NCBI RefSeq assembly: GCF_000974365.1
Contig: NZ_BAZW01000001.1
Location: forward strand, 248,001 to 312,000
DNA length: 64,000 nucleotides
Origin: Geofilum rubicundum JCM 15548
GTDB lineage: Bacteria; Bacteroidota; Bacteroidia; Bacteroidales; Marinilabiliaceae
Direction of reading: 5' to 3'
Positions 55,856 through 64,000 of this stretch are shown piece by piece. A program made the position numbers and the translations under genes. The notes under the pieces are model-generated. The model made no database searches. It was not told where the DNA came from and worked only from the letters and a program-made list of their open reading frames with translations. Every line of letters begins with the position of its first letter. The first letter of the stretch is position 1.

Positions 55856-58048
55856 ATGGCAACTTTAAGATTTTTTGCATTGAAAGAGCTTCTGAACAGG
55901 AAGCCATTGACCATTGATGAGCCTGGAAGGCTGACTTCCGATTATTTCGGTAAGTTTGTGTTTGACCGGGCCAAAATGAAAAAGTATTTGTCCAGTGAGG
56001 CCTACGCCCATGTGATGGAAGCTATTGAAAAGGGGTCTCGCATCGACCGGAAAATGGCTGATCAGATTGCTTTGGGTATGAAGGCATGGGCCCTGGCTAA
56101 TGGTGCTACTCATTACACACACTGGTTTCACCCCCTGACCGATTCAACAGCTGAAAAGCATGATGCTTTCATCGATATTGATGCCAACGGTGGTGTGGTA
56201 GAAGGGTTTAGTGGAAAGCTTTTGGTTCAGCAAGAGCCTGATGCCTCCAGTTTTCCATCAGGAGGTATTCGTAATACCTTTGAAGCACGTGGTTATACCG
56301 CCTGGGATGTTTCATCACCTGCCTTTATCGTAGGAACCACGCTTTGTCTCCCCACCATTTTCGTTTCCTATACGGGAGAGGCGCTGGATTACAAAATGCC
56401 TTTACTTAAAGCATTGGCTGCCGTTGATAAGGCTGCCGTAGATGTTTGTCAGTTTTTTGATAAGAATGTTTCTAAAGTCAATAGTAATCTTGGATGGGAA
56501 CAGGAGTATTTTTTGGTTGACGAGGCCTTGTATATGGCGCGTCCCGATCTGATGCTGACCGATCGTACCCTGATGGGACACTCCTCTTCCAAGGATCAGC
56601 AGTTGGAGGATCATTACTTCAGCTCTATACCCACGCGGGTGATTGCCTATATGGAAGATTTTGAAAGGGAAGCTTATTTGTTGGGTATTCCTGTTAAAAC
56701 CCGTCACAACGAGGTGGCTCCTAACCAGTTTGAAGTCGCGCCTATTTTTGAAGAGGCCAACCTGGCCAATGACCACAACCAGTTGGTGATGGATATCATG
56801 AAGAAGGTGGCCCGACGTCATAAATTCCGCATCCTTTTCCATGAGAAGCCATACAAGGGCATCAACGGGTCAGGAAAGCACAATAACTGGTCGTTGAGCA
56901 CCGATACCGGGGTTAACTTACTGTCGCCCGGCAAGAATCCCCGCACCAATATGCAGTTTCTGACCTTCTTGCTGAATGTGTTGAAAGCGGTATATGAGCA
57001 TCAGGATTTGCTGTTAGCGAGTATTTTAACAGCCAGCAATGCCCATCGCCTGGGTGCCAATGAGGCTCCACCATCCATCATTTCCGCCTTTTTGGGGCAT
57101 GAACTGAATCGCATTCTTGATGAATTGGAAGAAACAGTACCTGATAAAAAGATGACACCTGATGAAAAAACCTCTATTAAACTGAATATTGGTAAGATTC
57201 CGGAGATTCTTTTAGACAATACAGACCGTAACCGTACATCGCCATTTGCCTTTACCGGTAATCGTTTTGAATACCGGGCTGTAGGTTCCTCGGCCAACTG
57301 TGCTTCTGCTTTGATTGTTTTAAATACGGTGGTGGCTGAGCAGTTGAAGAAATTCAAAAAAGAGGTGGATGCCATGGTAGAAAAAGGGGTGAAGAAAGAC
57401 GAAGCCATCCTTCAGATTCTTAAGCAATACATTAAGGATACCAAAAAAATCCGTTTCGATGGAAATGGTTATAGTCAGGAATGGGTAGACGAAGCAGCCC
57501 GTCGCGGTTTGTTAAATATTTCAAGTGTGCCTGAGGCGCTCAATGCTTATTTGAAAGAGAAGTCGGTGAAGGTCTTTGCTGCCAACGACGTGTTCAATTC
57601 TAAGGAGCTGGAAGCCCGTGTGGAGGTTGAGTTGGAAAAATATACCAAAAAGATCCAGATCGAAGCTCGTGTTTTAGGAGATTTGGCCATCAACCACATT
57701 GTGCCAACAGCGGTAAGTTACATGAATACCTTGATCACCAATGTTCAGGGCTTGAAAGATTTGTTTGGTGATGGTGATGAATATAAAGCGTTGGTGGGAG
57801 ACCGTCTTGAGCTTATTAAGAAGATTTCTAACCATATTCAAAGCATTAAAGCCAAAACGGCTCAAATGATTGATGAGCGAAAGATAGCCAATAAGGAGGA
57901 GGATATGCACAAGATGGCAGAGCTCTACAGTGAAAAAGTGAAGCCGTACCTGGAAGACATCCGCTACCACATTGATAAGTTGGAGCTGATAGTTGACAAT
58001 GAAATGTGGCCTTTACCAAAGTATCGTGAGCTTCTGTTTGCGCGATAG
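55856..58048 (+). CDS. glnA: Glutamine synthetase, type III
   Basis: 730 residues from MATLRFFALKELLNRKP; an in-frame GTG at 55802 is unlikely. GSIII (GlnN) is the large dodecameric form found in Bacteroidota and makes glutamine from glutamate, ammonia and ATP. Landmarks are THYTHWFHPLTDSTAEKHDAFI, GWEQEYFLVD (metal-binding Glu), EVAPNQFEVAPIFEEAN, the ammonium/ATP loop INGSGKHNNWSLST, and NRTSPFAFTGNRFEYRAVGSSAN. It is next to gltBD, so ammonia goes through GS and GOGAT encoded side by side. The 210-base gap to gltD may hold its own promoter. Confidence 0.97.
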   Translation: MATLRFFALKELLNRKPLTIDEPGRLTSDYFGKFVFDRAKMKKYLSSEAYAHVMEAIEKGSRIDRKMADQIALGMKAWALANGATHYTHWFHPLTDSTAEKHDAFIDIDANGGVVEGFSGKLLVQQEPDASSFPSGGIRNTFEARGYTAWDVSSPAFIVGTTLCLPTIFVSYTGEALDYKMPLLKALAAVDKAAVDVCQFFDKNVSKVNSNLGWEQEYFLVDEALYMARPDLMLTDRTLMGHSSSKDQQLEDHYFSSIPTRVIAYMEDFEREAYLLGIPVKTRHNEVAPNQFEVAPIFEEANLANDHNQLVMDIMKKVARRHKFRILFHEKPYKGINGSGKHNNWSLSTDTGVNLLSPGKNPRTNMQFLTFLLNVLKAVYEHQDLLLASILTASNAHRLGANEAPPSIISAFLGHELNRILDELEETVPDKKMTPDEKTSIKLNIGKIPEILLDNTDRNRTSPFAFTGNRFEYRAVGSSANCASALIVLNTVVAEQLKKFKKEVDAMVEKGVKKDEAILQILKQYIKDTKKIRFDGNGYSQEWVDEAARRGLLNISSVPEALNAYLKEKSVKVFAANDVFNSKELEARVEVELEKYTKKIQIEARVLGDLAINHIVPTAVSYMNTLITNVQGLKDLFGDGDEYKALVGDRLELIKKISNHIQSIKAKTAQMIDERKIANKEEDMHKMAELYSEKVKPYLEDIRYHIDKLELIVDNEMWPLPKYRELLFAR

Positions 58049-58067
58049 TTTGATCAGATCTTTAATA

Positions 58068-58109
58068 AAAACATCCGGCCCCTTAAGAAAGTGGCCGGAT
58101 GTTTTTTTT
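58068..58109. terminator. Bidirectional terminator between glnA and tpx
   Basis: ACATCCGGCC, 12-base loop, GGCCGGATGT, flanked by A-run and T-run. Confidence 0.92.
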
Positions 58110-58127
58110 AGCGGCAATGCAATTTCG

Positions 58128-58640
58128 TTAAATCAATTCCTTGGCGACTTTTAAAGCAGCCTCGTAATCGGGCTCCTGAGCAATTTCAGGAACGTATTCT
58201 ATGTATTTAATTTTGTTGTCCTTTCCAATGATGACGGTTCCCCGGGCGAGCAGTCGCAACTCTTCAATGACAAAACCATATTTGGCACCAAAATCAAGCT
58301 CCTTGTGGTCCGAAAGGGTCACAATGTTGTTCAGACCTTCTGCGGCGCAAAAGCGACTTTGAGCGAATGGCAGATCCACGGAGACGGAAAGTACGGCTAC
58401 ACCGTCTAACTTATCCGCTTCCTCATTGAACCGCCGGTTCTGTGCGGCACACACGCCTGTGTCGATGGAGGGGTAGACGGCAATTATTTTAACTTTCCCC
58501 TCGTAATCGGATAGTTTGACCGGTTCCAATGAAGATGAAAGCGCTGTAAAATCGGGGGCCGTTTCTCCCACTTTAGGCGTCTTTCCCAAAAGGGTCACCG
58601 GATTTCCTTTAAAAGTTACTTTTACATTGTTCTTGTCCAT
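58128..58640 (-). CDS. tpx: Thiol peroxidase (atypical 2-Cys peroxiredoxin)
   Basis: 170 residues. It reduces hydroperoxides at the expense of thioredoxin. The peroxidatic Cys is in PSIDTGVCAAQNRRF (about residue 64) and the resolving Cys in AQSRFCAAEGL (about 98), the Tpx spacing. It starts VTFKGNPVTLLG, as in Tpx. No signal peptide. Standalone between two terminators. Confidence 0.95.
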   Translation of the reverse strand: MDKNNVKVTFKGNPVTLLGKTPKVGETAPDFTALSSSLEPVKLSDYEGKVKIIAVYPSIDTGVCAAQNRRFNEEADKLDGVAVLSVSVDLPFAQSRFCAAEGLNNIVTLSDHKELDFGAKYGFVIEELRLLARGTVIIGKDNKIKYIEYVPEIAQEPDYEAALKVAKELI

Positions 58641-58939
58641 GTCTTAATGTATTTGGGTTATTAATTCAATTTTTTCACACACTTAATACCCATGAAACGC
58701 TCTTGGGGGCTAATTGTTTAAGCGTGGGGTCTTATTTTACTGCGATGTGGTTCTTTAAATGGCTCTTAGGTCTCTTTCAAAGCGGATGGAGCATATGGCG
58801 TAACTACATGTCCTGTTTTAGTTAAATTGTATAAGCAATTCTGAAATCTTATATAGACAAGGCCGACCAGCAGCCGGAGTGCTGCCAAATTTTTAAAAGT
58901 GTATCTCTTAGAAAACAAGGATACACTTTTTTGTGTCTG
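58641..58939. other. Gap between tpx and ddl
   Basis: About 300 bases. It holds the ddl terminator (58895-58934) and presumably the tpx promoter region near 58650-58720, where no clear -7/-33 pair was seen. No ORF supported. Confidence 0.5.
58895..58934. terminator. Terminator downstream of ddl
   Basis: AAAAGTGTATC, 14-base loop, GATACACTTTT; A and T tracts on both sides. For the minus strand it ends the PASTA-rluD-ddl operon. Confidence 0.8.
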
Positions 58940-59923
58940 TTAGCTGCGGGCGATGGCGTCTTCAATAACCTCGGTAAATACCTTTTTAATGTCCAGCCCC
59001 TTCGCCGCAATTTGTTGGGGGATAAAGCTGGTAGGAGTCATTCCCGGTGTGGTGTTGACCTCCAATAAATAGGGTTGATGGTCACTGATAATGAAATCGA
59101 CGCGAACAATGCCGTTACAATTGAGCAGGTCGTAAATGAGCGAGGAGGTGTTTTGTATTTCGGCTGTTAATTCAGGACTAATGCGGGCTGGTGTGATTTC
59201 AGTTACTTTTTCGGCGGTGTATTTGGCTTCAAAGTCAAAGAATTCATTTTTGCTGATGATTTCAGTGATGGGCAGGATTTCCGCTTTGTCGGCCGTCTTG
59301 TAGAGTCCGCAAGTGACCTCCGTGCCTTCAATAAACTGTTCAACCACCACTTCATGACATTCCATAAAGGCCTTTTGTATGGCCGCATCCAGATCCTCCA
59401 TGGCCTTTACCTTGGTAATGCCGAAACTGGAGCCGCCTGCATTGGGCTTGACAAAACAAGGGAAGCCGGTTTTATGTGCAATGTCCGCTGTGTTGTAGGC
59501 GATGCCTTTCCTCACCAGGGCAGCCATGGCTATGGTTATACCAAAGCCTTTCAGATAATTATTGCAGGTGTATTTGTTGAAGGTTAATGCGGCTGGTAAA
59601 ACATCGCAGGTTGAATGAGGAATGTTTAACAGCTTCAGGTAGCCCTGAAGCAGGCCGTCCTCACCAGGCGTTCCGTGGATGGTGATGTAGACGCAGTCGA
59701 ACCGAATAACTTCCTGATCAATGGTCACTGTGAAATCGGCCCTGTTGATGGGATATTCCTGGTTGTTCCTGATGACGACCCATTTTTCAGGGGTCATCAA
59801 TAAGGGAAACAATTGAAATTTCTCTGTGTCAATAAAGGAGAGGATGCCTTCGGCACTCCTTTGGCTCACGACCTCTTCGGAAGAGTAGCCCCCATAAACG
59901 ACGGCAATATTTTTCTTATTCAT
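58940..59923 (-). CDS. ddl: D-alanine--D-alanine ligase
   Basis: 327 residues, ATP-grasp enzyme making D-Ala-D-Ala, the substrate of MurF. Motifs are VVYGGYSSEEVVSQRSA, ITIHGTPGEDGLLQGYL, FPCFVKPNAGGSSFGITKV, VVVEQFIEGTEVTCGLY and the metal-binding C-terminal YLLEVNTTPGMTPTSFIPQ. It lies 35 bases after rluD on the same strand. With the PASTA gene and rluD it forms an arrangement common in Bacteroidota. Confidence 0.96.
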   Translation of the reverse strand: MNKKNIAVVYGGYSSEEVVSQRSAEGILSFIDTEKFQLFPLLMTPEKWVVIRNNQEYPINRADFTVTIDQEVIRFDCVYITIHGTPGEDGLLQGYLKLLNIPHSTCDVLPAALTFNKYTCNNYLKGFGITIAMAALVRKGIAYNTADIAHKTGFPCFVKPNAGGSSFGITKVKAMEDLDAAIQKAFMECHEVVVEQFIEGTEVTCGLYKTADKAEILPITEIISKNEFFDFEAKYTAEKVTEITPARISPELTAEIQNTSSLIYDLLNCNGIVRVDFIISDHQPYLLEVNTTPGMTPTSFIPQQIAAKGLDIKKVFTEVIEDAIARS

Positions 59924-59958
59924 AGGTTTGCAATGTGTTGGCCCATGTCAATGGCTTC

Positions 59959-61041
59959 TTACATACTTGTTTCGACCTCTCTTCCGGCGATGTAAGAGCG
60001 CCACTTGTCAATGGCCAGAACCATATCTTTGGGTAAATCGGAATTAAATTCCATATATTTTTCTGTGGCCGGATGTACAAAGCCCAATGTTTTGGCATGC
60101 AAGGCCTGACGAGGCAAAAGTTTAAAGCAGTTGTCCACAAACTGCTTATATTTCGTAAACGTGGTGCCCTTTAAAATTTGATTTCCGCCATAACGTTCAT
60201 CGTTAAAGAGCGGATGTCCGAGGTGTTTGAAATGCGCCCTAATCTGGTGCGTTCTTCCGGTTTCCAAACGGCATTCCACCCATGTGACATAGCCCAGTCT
60301 TTCTAACGTGCTGTAATGGGTGACAGCCGGTTTGCCATATTCACCATCGGGAAAAACGGTCATTTGCTTTCGGTCTTTCAGACTTCTTCCAATGTGTCCG
60401 GTAATGGTCCCCTCTTCGGGATTCGGGGTGCCCCAGACGATGGCCTGATAGGTTCTGGTACTGGTTTTTTCAAAAAACTGAAGCGCCAGCTTCATTTTGG
60501 CTGTTTCTGTTTTGGCAATCACAAGAAGGCCTGAGGTGTCTTTATCAATGCGATGAACCAATCCCGGACGCGGGTCGTCCGAATTGAACCATGGCTGGTC
60601 TTTGAAGTGCCAGGCCAGAGCATTGACCAATGTGCCGGTATAGTTACCATAACCCGGATGTACCACCATGCCCGGTGTTTTATTGATGACGATGAGATGG
60701 TCGTCTTCAAAAACAATATTAAGGGGTATGTCCTCAGGAATGATTTCTATTTCTCGTGGCGGATAGGCCATCACCACTGAAATGACATCGTTGGGCTTGA
60801 CTTTGTAATTGGATTTAACCGGCCGTTCATTCACCAGAATGCATCCGGCCAGCGCGGCATCCTGTATCTTGTTGCGCGAGGCATTTTCAATCCGGTTGAC
60901 CAGGAACTTATCGATGCGCAGGTGTCCCTGTCCTCCATCCGCTACAAATCGGTGGTGCTCGAACAGAGCACCCTCTTCACTGTTTTCGGTGTTTAAATCC
61001 GGATCATCCAGCTCCTCAATACGATCGGTATTATCTGTCAT
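59959..61041 (-). CDS. RluA-family rRNA pseudouridine synthase (RluD-like)
   Basis: 360 residues. The N-terminal S4 RNA-binding domain (RIDKFLVNRIENASRNKIQDAALAGCILVN) is followed by the pseudouridine synthase domain with the catalytic Asp in GLVHRIDKDTSGLLVIAK near residue 165, VECRLETGRTHQIRAHF and HPLFNDERYGG. The S4 domain and size suggest RluD (23S rRNA 1911/1915/1917), but RluC or RluB specificity cannot be excluded. 43 bases after the PASTA gene; cotranscribed with ddl. Confidence 0.93.
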   Translation of the reverse strand: MTDNTDRIEELDDPDLNTENSEEGALFEHHRFVADGGQGHLRIDKFLVNRIENASRNKIQDAALAGCILVNERPVKSNYKVKPNDVISVVMAYPPREIEIIPEDIPLNIVFEDDHLIVINKTPGMVVHPGYGNYTGTLVNALAWHFKDQPWFNSDDPRPGLVHRIDKDTSGLLVIAKTETAKMKLALQFFEKTSTRTYQAIVWGTPNPEEGTITGHIGRSLKDRKQMTVFPDGEYGKPAVTHYSTLERLGYVTWVECRLETGRTHQIRAHFKHLGHPLFNDERYGGNQILKGTTFTKYKQFVDNCFKLLPRQALHAKTLGFVHPATEKYMEFNSDLPKDMVLAIDKWRSYIAGREVETSM

Positions 61042-61084
61042 GGTTTATTGGTAGCTGTTGCAATTGATGTTTTTAAAAATGCCG

Positions 61085-61961
61085 TTAAAAGAATTCGTCT
61101 TCGTAAGCATCACTTTCTTTATCAGTCTCTTCTTCATTCAGTGGTTGTTCCATTTCTGCTTCCCTGGCTTCAATCGTGTCGGGATGTAAAGCGAAGTCAG
61201 TACTCAGCCAAACGTCGATGGAAGCCCCCAGATTCAAGACATAGCCTTTGGCCGTTGGCGGATTTTGTCGCCAGACAAAAGCGTTGAGCGAGTCAATGGC
61301 TGTTTCGATGGTGTCGGCATAAACAATGGCCCCCAAATTCAGATAGACGCTTTGTGCGATTTTTTTGGCTTCTTCCAATTTCATGCCCATAAGGTTGGGA
61401 ACCGCTGTTGTTTCGTTGCTCAGGCCTCGTCCAACCAGCAGGTCGATGGTAGCCCCTTTGCGGAGCAAGGTGCCCGGTTCAATCGGTTTCCCATCGTGGT
61501 GTTGTCCCAGCACCAGGTTGGTGTATTCCGAAGGAATATAAATGAGTTCTCCCACTTTGAGTCCATAGGATTCAAGGATCTCCTGAGCATTCCGAAGACT
61601 GTAATCGGTCAGATTGGGGACGACAATTTGTTCCTCCCCCCAGGCATTGATCGTAAAGAAGATGTTCCGGTTTTTCTTTACCTTTTCTCCGGGTCGGGGG
61701 GTTTGATCCACCACAATGCCTTTGGGGGCATTGTCAATATAGACGGAATCAATAATGGTGTAGCGCAAGTCCTCACTCTGAATAAGGTGTTGAAGTTGCT
61801 GTTCCGTCAATCCCGTGAAGTCAGGCACCGGGGCCCCTCTCCATGAAGTGTGTATATTTTAAGAAAGAAAAATACGGCAATGATTATCACTATGGAAGAA
61901 CCGGCCAGGATGCGAGATGTTTCCAAATGGTATGATTAAATATTTTTTTCCACTGCAACAT
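61085..61961 (-). CDS. PASTA-domain membrane protein (two frame breaks)
   Basis: About 292 residues after correction. Start MLQWKKIFNHTIWKHLAS; then a single membrane helix SSIVIIIAVFFFLKIY; then three PASTA-type repeats (VPDFTGLTEQQLQHLI, VPNLTDYSLRNAQEIL, VPNLMGMKLEEAKKIA) and an acidic tail ending SDAYEDEFF. Breaks lie near 61909 (GG run) and near 61843 (G-run before V-P-D-F); one base is missing at each. PASTA domains bind muropeptides or beta-lactams in other proteins; here there is no kinase or transpeptidase domain, so it may be a periplasmic peptidoglycan-binding anchor. Operon with rluD and ddl. Confidence 0.82.
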
Positions 61962-61987
61962 TGGTTCATGTTTTATCGGGTACAGGT

Positions 61988-61995
61988 CAAAAATA
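61988..61995 (-). promoter_or_regulatory. Candidate -7 box for the PASTA-rluD-ddl operon
   Basis: Minus-strand TATTTTTG, about 27 bases before the start codon; no convincing -33 element. Confidence 0.4.
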
Positions 61996-62033
61996 ATACA
62001 AATACTCCAATTGTACTTATGGTAAGGCAACAA

Positions 62034-62060
62034 AAAAAGGCTCTTTAAAAAAGAGCCTTT
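62034..62060. terminator. Terminator after rpmH
   Basis: AAAAGGCTCTTT, short loop, AAAGAGCCTTTT; A and T tracts on both strands. Confidence 0.85.
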
Positions 62061-62084
62061 TAATTTATTTAGAGCCTTTTAGGT

Positions 62085-62243
62085 TTAGGCTTTGTGTCTT
62101 TTCTCGCTGGAAACCGTTAAGCTTTTTCTTCCTTTTGCGCGTCTTGAAGCTAAAACTCTGCGGCCATTAGCTGATGCCATCCGGCTACGGAAACCATGTT
62201 TGTTTCTTCTTTTCCGGTTCGATGGTTGAAATGTGCGTTTCAT
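62085..62243 (-). CDS. rpmH: 50S ribosomal protein L34
   Basis: 52 residues, very basic. It begins [22 protein letters not shown] and continues [21 protein letters not shown], the near-universal L34 sequence. Own promoter and terminator. rnpA, the usual neighbour, is not adjacent; rsmG lies upstream on the same strand. Confidence 0.97.
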   Translation of the reverse strand: MKRTFQPSNRKRRNKHGFRSRMASANGRRVLASRRAKGRKSLTVSSEKRHKA

Positions 62244-62305
62244 GTGTATAAATTTTTATTGCTCCGTTTTATCTATATCAATAAGTTGTTCCTTCTTTCG
62301 GTCTG

Positions 62306-62335
62306 CAAAAATAGATATTATTTATTTTAATCCAA
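62306..62335 (-). promoter_or_regulatory. Promoter of rpmH
   Basis: On the minus strand, TTG at 62335-62333 and TATTTTTG at 62313-62306 with a 19-base spacer, about 60 bases before the start codon. Confidence 0.7.
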
Positions 62336-62365
62336 AAGAAAGAGCGACAATTTTAGAGGATTCTT

Positions 62366-62986
62366 TCAGAGCGTGAGGTGAACCAGTTTTTTGGTTTCAA
62401 AAAAGGGTTCTTCAAAATAGTCTGACAGTTGGGCCACAAAGACCCGCTTTTTAAAAGGTTGAATTTCAGCGGTGAGATCGCCGCCTTTGAGATATAAAAT
62501 GCCATTGCCGATGGCATTTTTGGGTTGGGGCGCTATTAAATGGCGGGTCTGATTCACAAATAGGGGCAAAGTGGTTACTGCCCTGCTAATAATAAAGTCA
62601 TACTGTCCTTTATGCTGTTCCGACCGGGTGTTCTGCGCTTTAACATTTGAAAGCTGCAGCGCCTCAGTCACAGCCGAAACAACTTTTATTTTTTTACCGA
62701 TGCTGTCGATCAGGGTGAATTCTGCTTTTGGAAATAGAATGGCCAGAGGGATGCCCGGAAAACCGCCACCTGTCCCCACGTCAATGATCCGCGAACCCGG
62801 TTCGAAAGTGATGAATTTGGCGATGGATAAGGCATGAAGTACATGGTGTTCGTAAAAGGCATCCATGTCTTTGCGGGAAATGACGTTAATGCGTTCATTC
62901 CACTCGGCATATACCGCCTGAAGCAAGTCTATTTTTTTTATCTGATCTGGAGTCAGTGCTTTAAAATACTTATAAACCGGGTTCAT
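62366..62986 (-). CDS. rsmG: 16S rRNA (guanine(527)-N7)-methyltransferase
   Basis: 206 residues. RsmG (GidB) methylates G527 of 16S rRNA using SAM. Motifs: WNERINVISRKD, HVLHALSI, IIDVGTGGGFPGIPLAILFP (SAM loop) and DFIISRAVTTLP. The size is normal. Only L34 lies downstream, beyond a 120-base gap with its own promoter. Confidence 0.95.
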   Translation of the reverse strand: MNPVYKYFKALTPDQIKKIDLLQAVYAEWNERINVISRKDMDAFYEHHVLHALSIAKFITFEPGSRIIDVGTGGGFPGIPLAILFPKAEFTLIDSIGKKIKVVSAVTEALQLSNVKAQNTRSEQHKGQYDFIISRAVTTLPLFVNQTRHLIAPQPKNAIGNGILYLKGGDLTAEIQPFKKRVFVAQLSDYFEEPFFETKKLVHLTL

Positions 62987-63110
62987 CTTTGATTTTTAAA
63001 TTTTACTATTCTGACCCGATCAAAGTGGATGGAGTGAATGCTTACATTCAGATGAGCCGGGCGTTTTCCTTTGAGGGGCATTCAGTGTTGCCCTGCAGCA
63101 TAGGCCTTTA

Positions 63111-63716
63111 CTAACGCTTGACTTCGGAGTTTTTCAGGGTGTTGTACAGAAGTTCTCTGGCCCTGAAAAGCTGGGCTTTGACCGTGCCCAGAGGAAGATC
63201 CAGTTCATCCGAAATCTCTTCATAGGAATACTCTTTGAAATAGCGCAGTTCGATCAAGGTGCGGTACCGTGGTTTCAGCTTTTGAACGACCGTCCGCATT
63301 AACACCGCTTTTTGAGACCGGATCAGAAACTCTTCCGGATCGGGTGTTTCATCTTTGAGATGAATCTGAGGTTCCGATTCTTTATCGTCCGAAAATGACC
63401 CATCAATGGAAATGTGATTGGAGCGTTTTTTTCGCAGGTAATCAATACAGTTATTGGAGGCGATCTTAAACAGCCAGGTACTAAAGGCGTAATGTGGAGA
63501 ATATTGTCCCAGGTTTTTGAATGCCTTGCCAAATGCTTCAATGGTCAGATCTTCCGCATCGGTTTTGTTGTTGATCATTTTGAGAAGCATGAAATAAATG
63601 GCATCCCTGTATCTGGCCATCAGTTCAGCATATGCTTTCTGGTCGCCGTTCTCCGCCTTATTAACCAGCTCGAGGTCATGTTTGGCCTTGTCTGAGAGAT
63701 TGGGGTTTATTTCCAT
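63111..63716 (-). CDS. RNA polymerase sigma factor, ECF/sigma-70 family
   Basis: 201 residues. Region 2 (residues about 25-95) has YAELMARYRDAIYFMLLKM, DAEDLTIEAFGKAFKNL and FSTWLFKIASNNCIDYLRKK; region 4 (about 140-195) has LKPRYRTLIELRYFKEYSYEEISDELDLPLGTVKAQLFRAREL. There is no region 3, as in ECF sigma factors. No anti-sigma gene follows; instead the 3' end is free and the 5' end overlaps a glycosyltransferase gene by 10 bases. Target genes unknown. The linker carries an unusually acidic stretch (SFSDDKESEPQIHLKDETPDPEE). Confidence 0.92.
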   Translation of the reverse strand: MEINPNLSDKAKHDLELVNKAENGDQKAYAELMARYRDAIYFMLLKMINNKTDAEDLTIEAFGKAFKNLGQYSPHYAFSTWLFKIASNNCIDYLRKKRSNHISIDGSFSDDKESEPQIHLKDETPDPEEFLIRSQKAVLMRTVVQKLKPRYRTLIELRYFKEYSYEEISDELDLPLGTVKAQLFRARELLYNTLKNSEVKR

Positions 63717-64000
63717 CTGTATTTGTTTCTTCTTTTACGGTTGCTGATTTGCGCCAATAATAATAACCAAGGGTGTAGCCAATCGTAAATCAGCACAGAC
63801 CAGTACAGGCTTCCTTGATTGAGCTCTTTGGCTGCTCTTCGCCATAAAATCAATTGAATTGATAATCTTATTACGATAAGGCCAATGGCCACTAGGGCAA
63901 ATGTATTAAAAATTATTAAATAAGCAGAAGTGAACAGGAAAATTTGACGACTGAGTGGCTCCAGAGCCAACTCGGATTTGACGCCTGTTTTGTAGTGGCG
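63707..64000 (-). CDS. Glycosyltransferase family 2, C-terminal part, cut by window edge
   Basis: The frame is open to the window end, so only about 97 C-terminal residues are seen: SHYKTG-like HYKTGVKSELALEPLSRQ, then two membrane helices (FLFTSAYLIIFNTFALVAIGL and LYWSVLIYDWLHPWLLLLAQI) and a basic tail RKRRNKYRWK. This matches the end of membrane-bound GT2 enzymes that often precede this sigma factor in Bacteroidota. Family assignment is by recall of that pattern; the catalytic half is outside the window. Confidence 0.6.
   Translation of the reverse strand, partial: RHYKTGVKSELALEPLSRQIFLFTSAYLIIFNTFALVAIGLIVIRLSIQLILWRRAAKELNQGSLYWSVLIYDWLHPWLLLLAQISNRKRRNKYRWK

Noticed and set aside
62085-62986. 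Replication origin near rpmH and rsmG
   Set aside because: These genes flank oriC in some bacteria, but no dnaA, rnpA or cluster of DnaA boxes was seen here.

Overview
The window looks like chromosomal housekeeping DNA from a gliding-type member of the phylum Bacteroidota, probably order Bacteroidales or Marinilabiliales. Supporting signs are a type IX secretion/gliding block (porU, porV, gldJ), a type III glutamine synthetase, a PIN-PhoH protein, a fused secDF, and promoters of the Bacteroidota kind (a TTG/TTTG -33 box and a TAnnTTTG -7 box) before several genes and tRNAs. The genus cannot be fixed from the sequence. No phage, integrase, transposase, plasmid gene or CRISPR array was seen.

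Layout. 1-5.8 kb: 3' part of alaS, a CapA-like metallophosphatase, a long-chain acyl-CoA synthetase and a cold-shock protein. 5.8-6.0 kb: a short array of alternating inverted and direct repeats. 6.0-13.9 kb: thioredoxin, ispF, porV and porU on the minus strand, divergent from gldJ. 14-21 kb: murF; a minus-strand envelope operon (inositol monophosphatase, lipid A acyltransferase, glycosyltransferase); phoH; folC; two identical tRNA-Val genes. 21.3-28.2 kb: rex, an NtrY/NtrC-like two-component pair and, divergent from it, an ABC ATPase plus FtsX permease whose key ATPase motifs are altered. 28-35 kb: secDF, tatA, a Ca/Na antiporter, lolD, a TIGR02757 protein and trmN6. 35-42.3 kb: a tiny membrane protein, mutS, tRNA-Gly, tRNA-Leu, a small basic conserved protein, flavodoxin, an O-methyltransferase, an M16 protease and two identical tRNA-Phe genes. 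42.4-47.4 kb: gpmI, a DUF3109 protein, yebC, a cysteine-rich small lipoprotein and an M20 dipeptidase. 47.5-58 kb: a nitrogen-assimilation block, asnB divergent from gltB-gltD-glnA. 58-64 kb: tpx, ddl, rluD, a PASTA protein, rpmH, rsmG, an ECF-type sigma factor and the 3' end of a glycosyltransferase.

The most striking global property is about 16 single-base frame breaks in 11 otherwise normal, conserved genes. Nearly all look like one missing base, often in a short homopolymer, and the conserved protein continues immediately in the next frame. When each break is corrected, the gene length becomes a multiple of three and the product has normal family size. I read this as sequence error, not gene decay, and annotate each such gene as one CDS with its break positions.

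How the genes work together. PorU, PorV and GldJ belong to one secretion/motility machine, and SecDF, TatA, LolD, the acyltransferase and the PASTA protein serve the envelope. AsnB, GltBD and GlnA form an ammonia-assimilation unit. The two-component pair probably controls the divergent ABC-like pair. The least explained items are the 5.8 kb repeat array, the degenerate ABC pair, a perfect inverted repeat before rex, and a short leader ORF before gltB.
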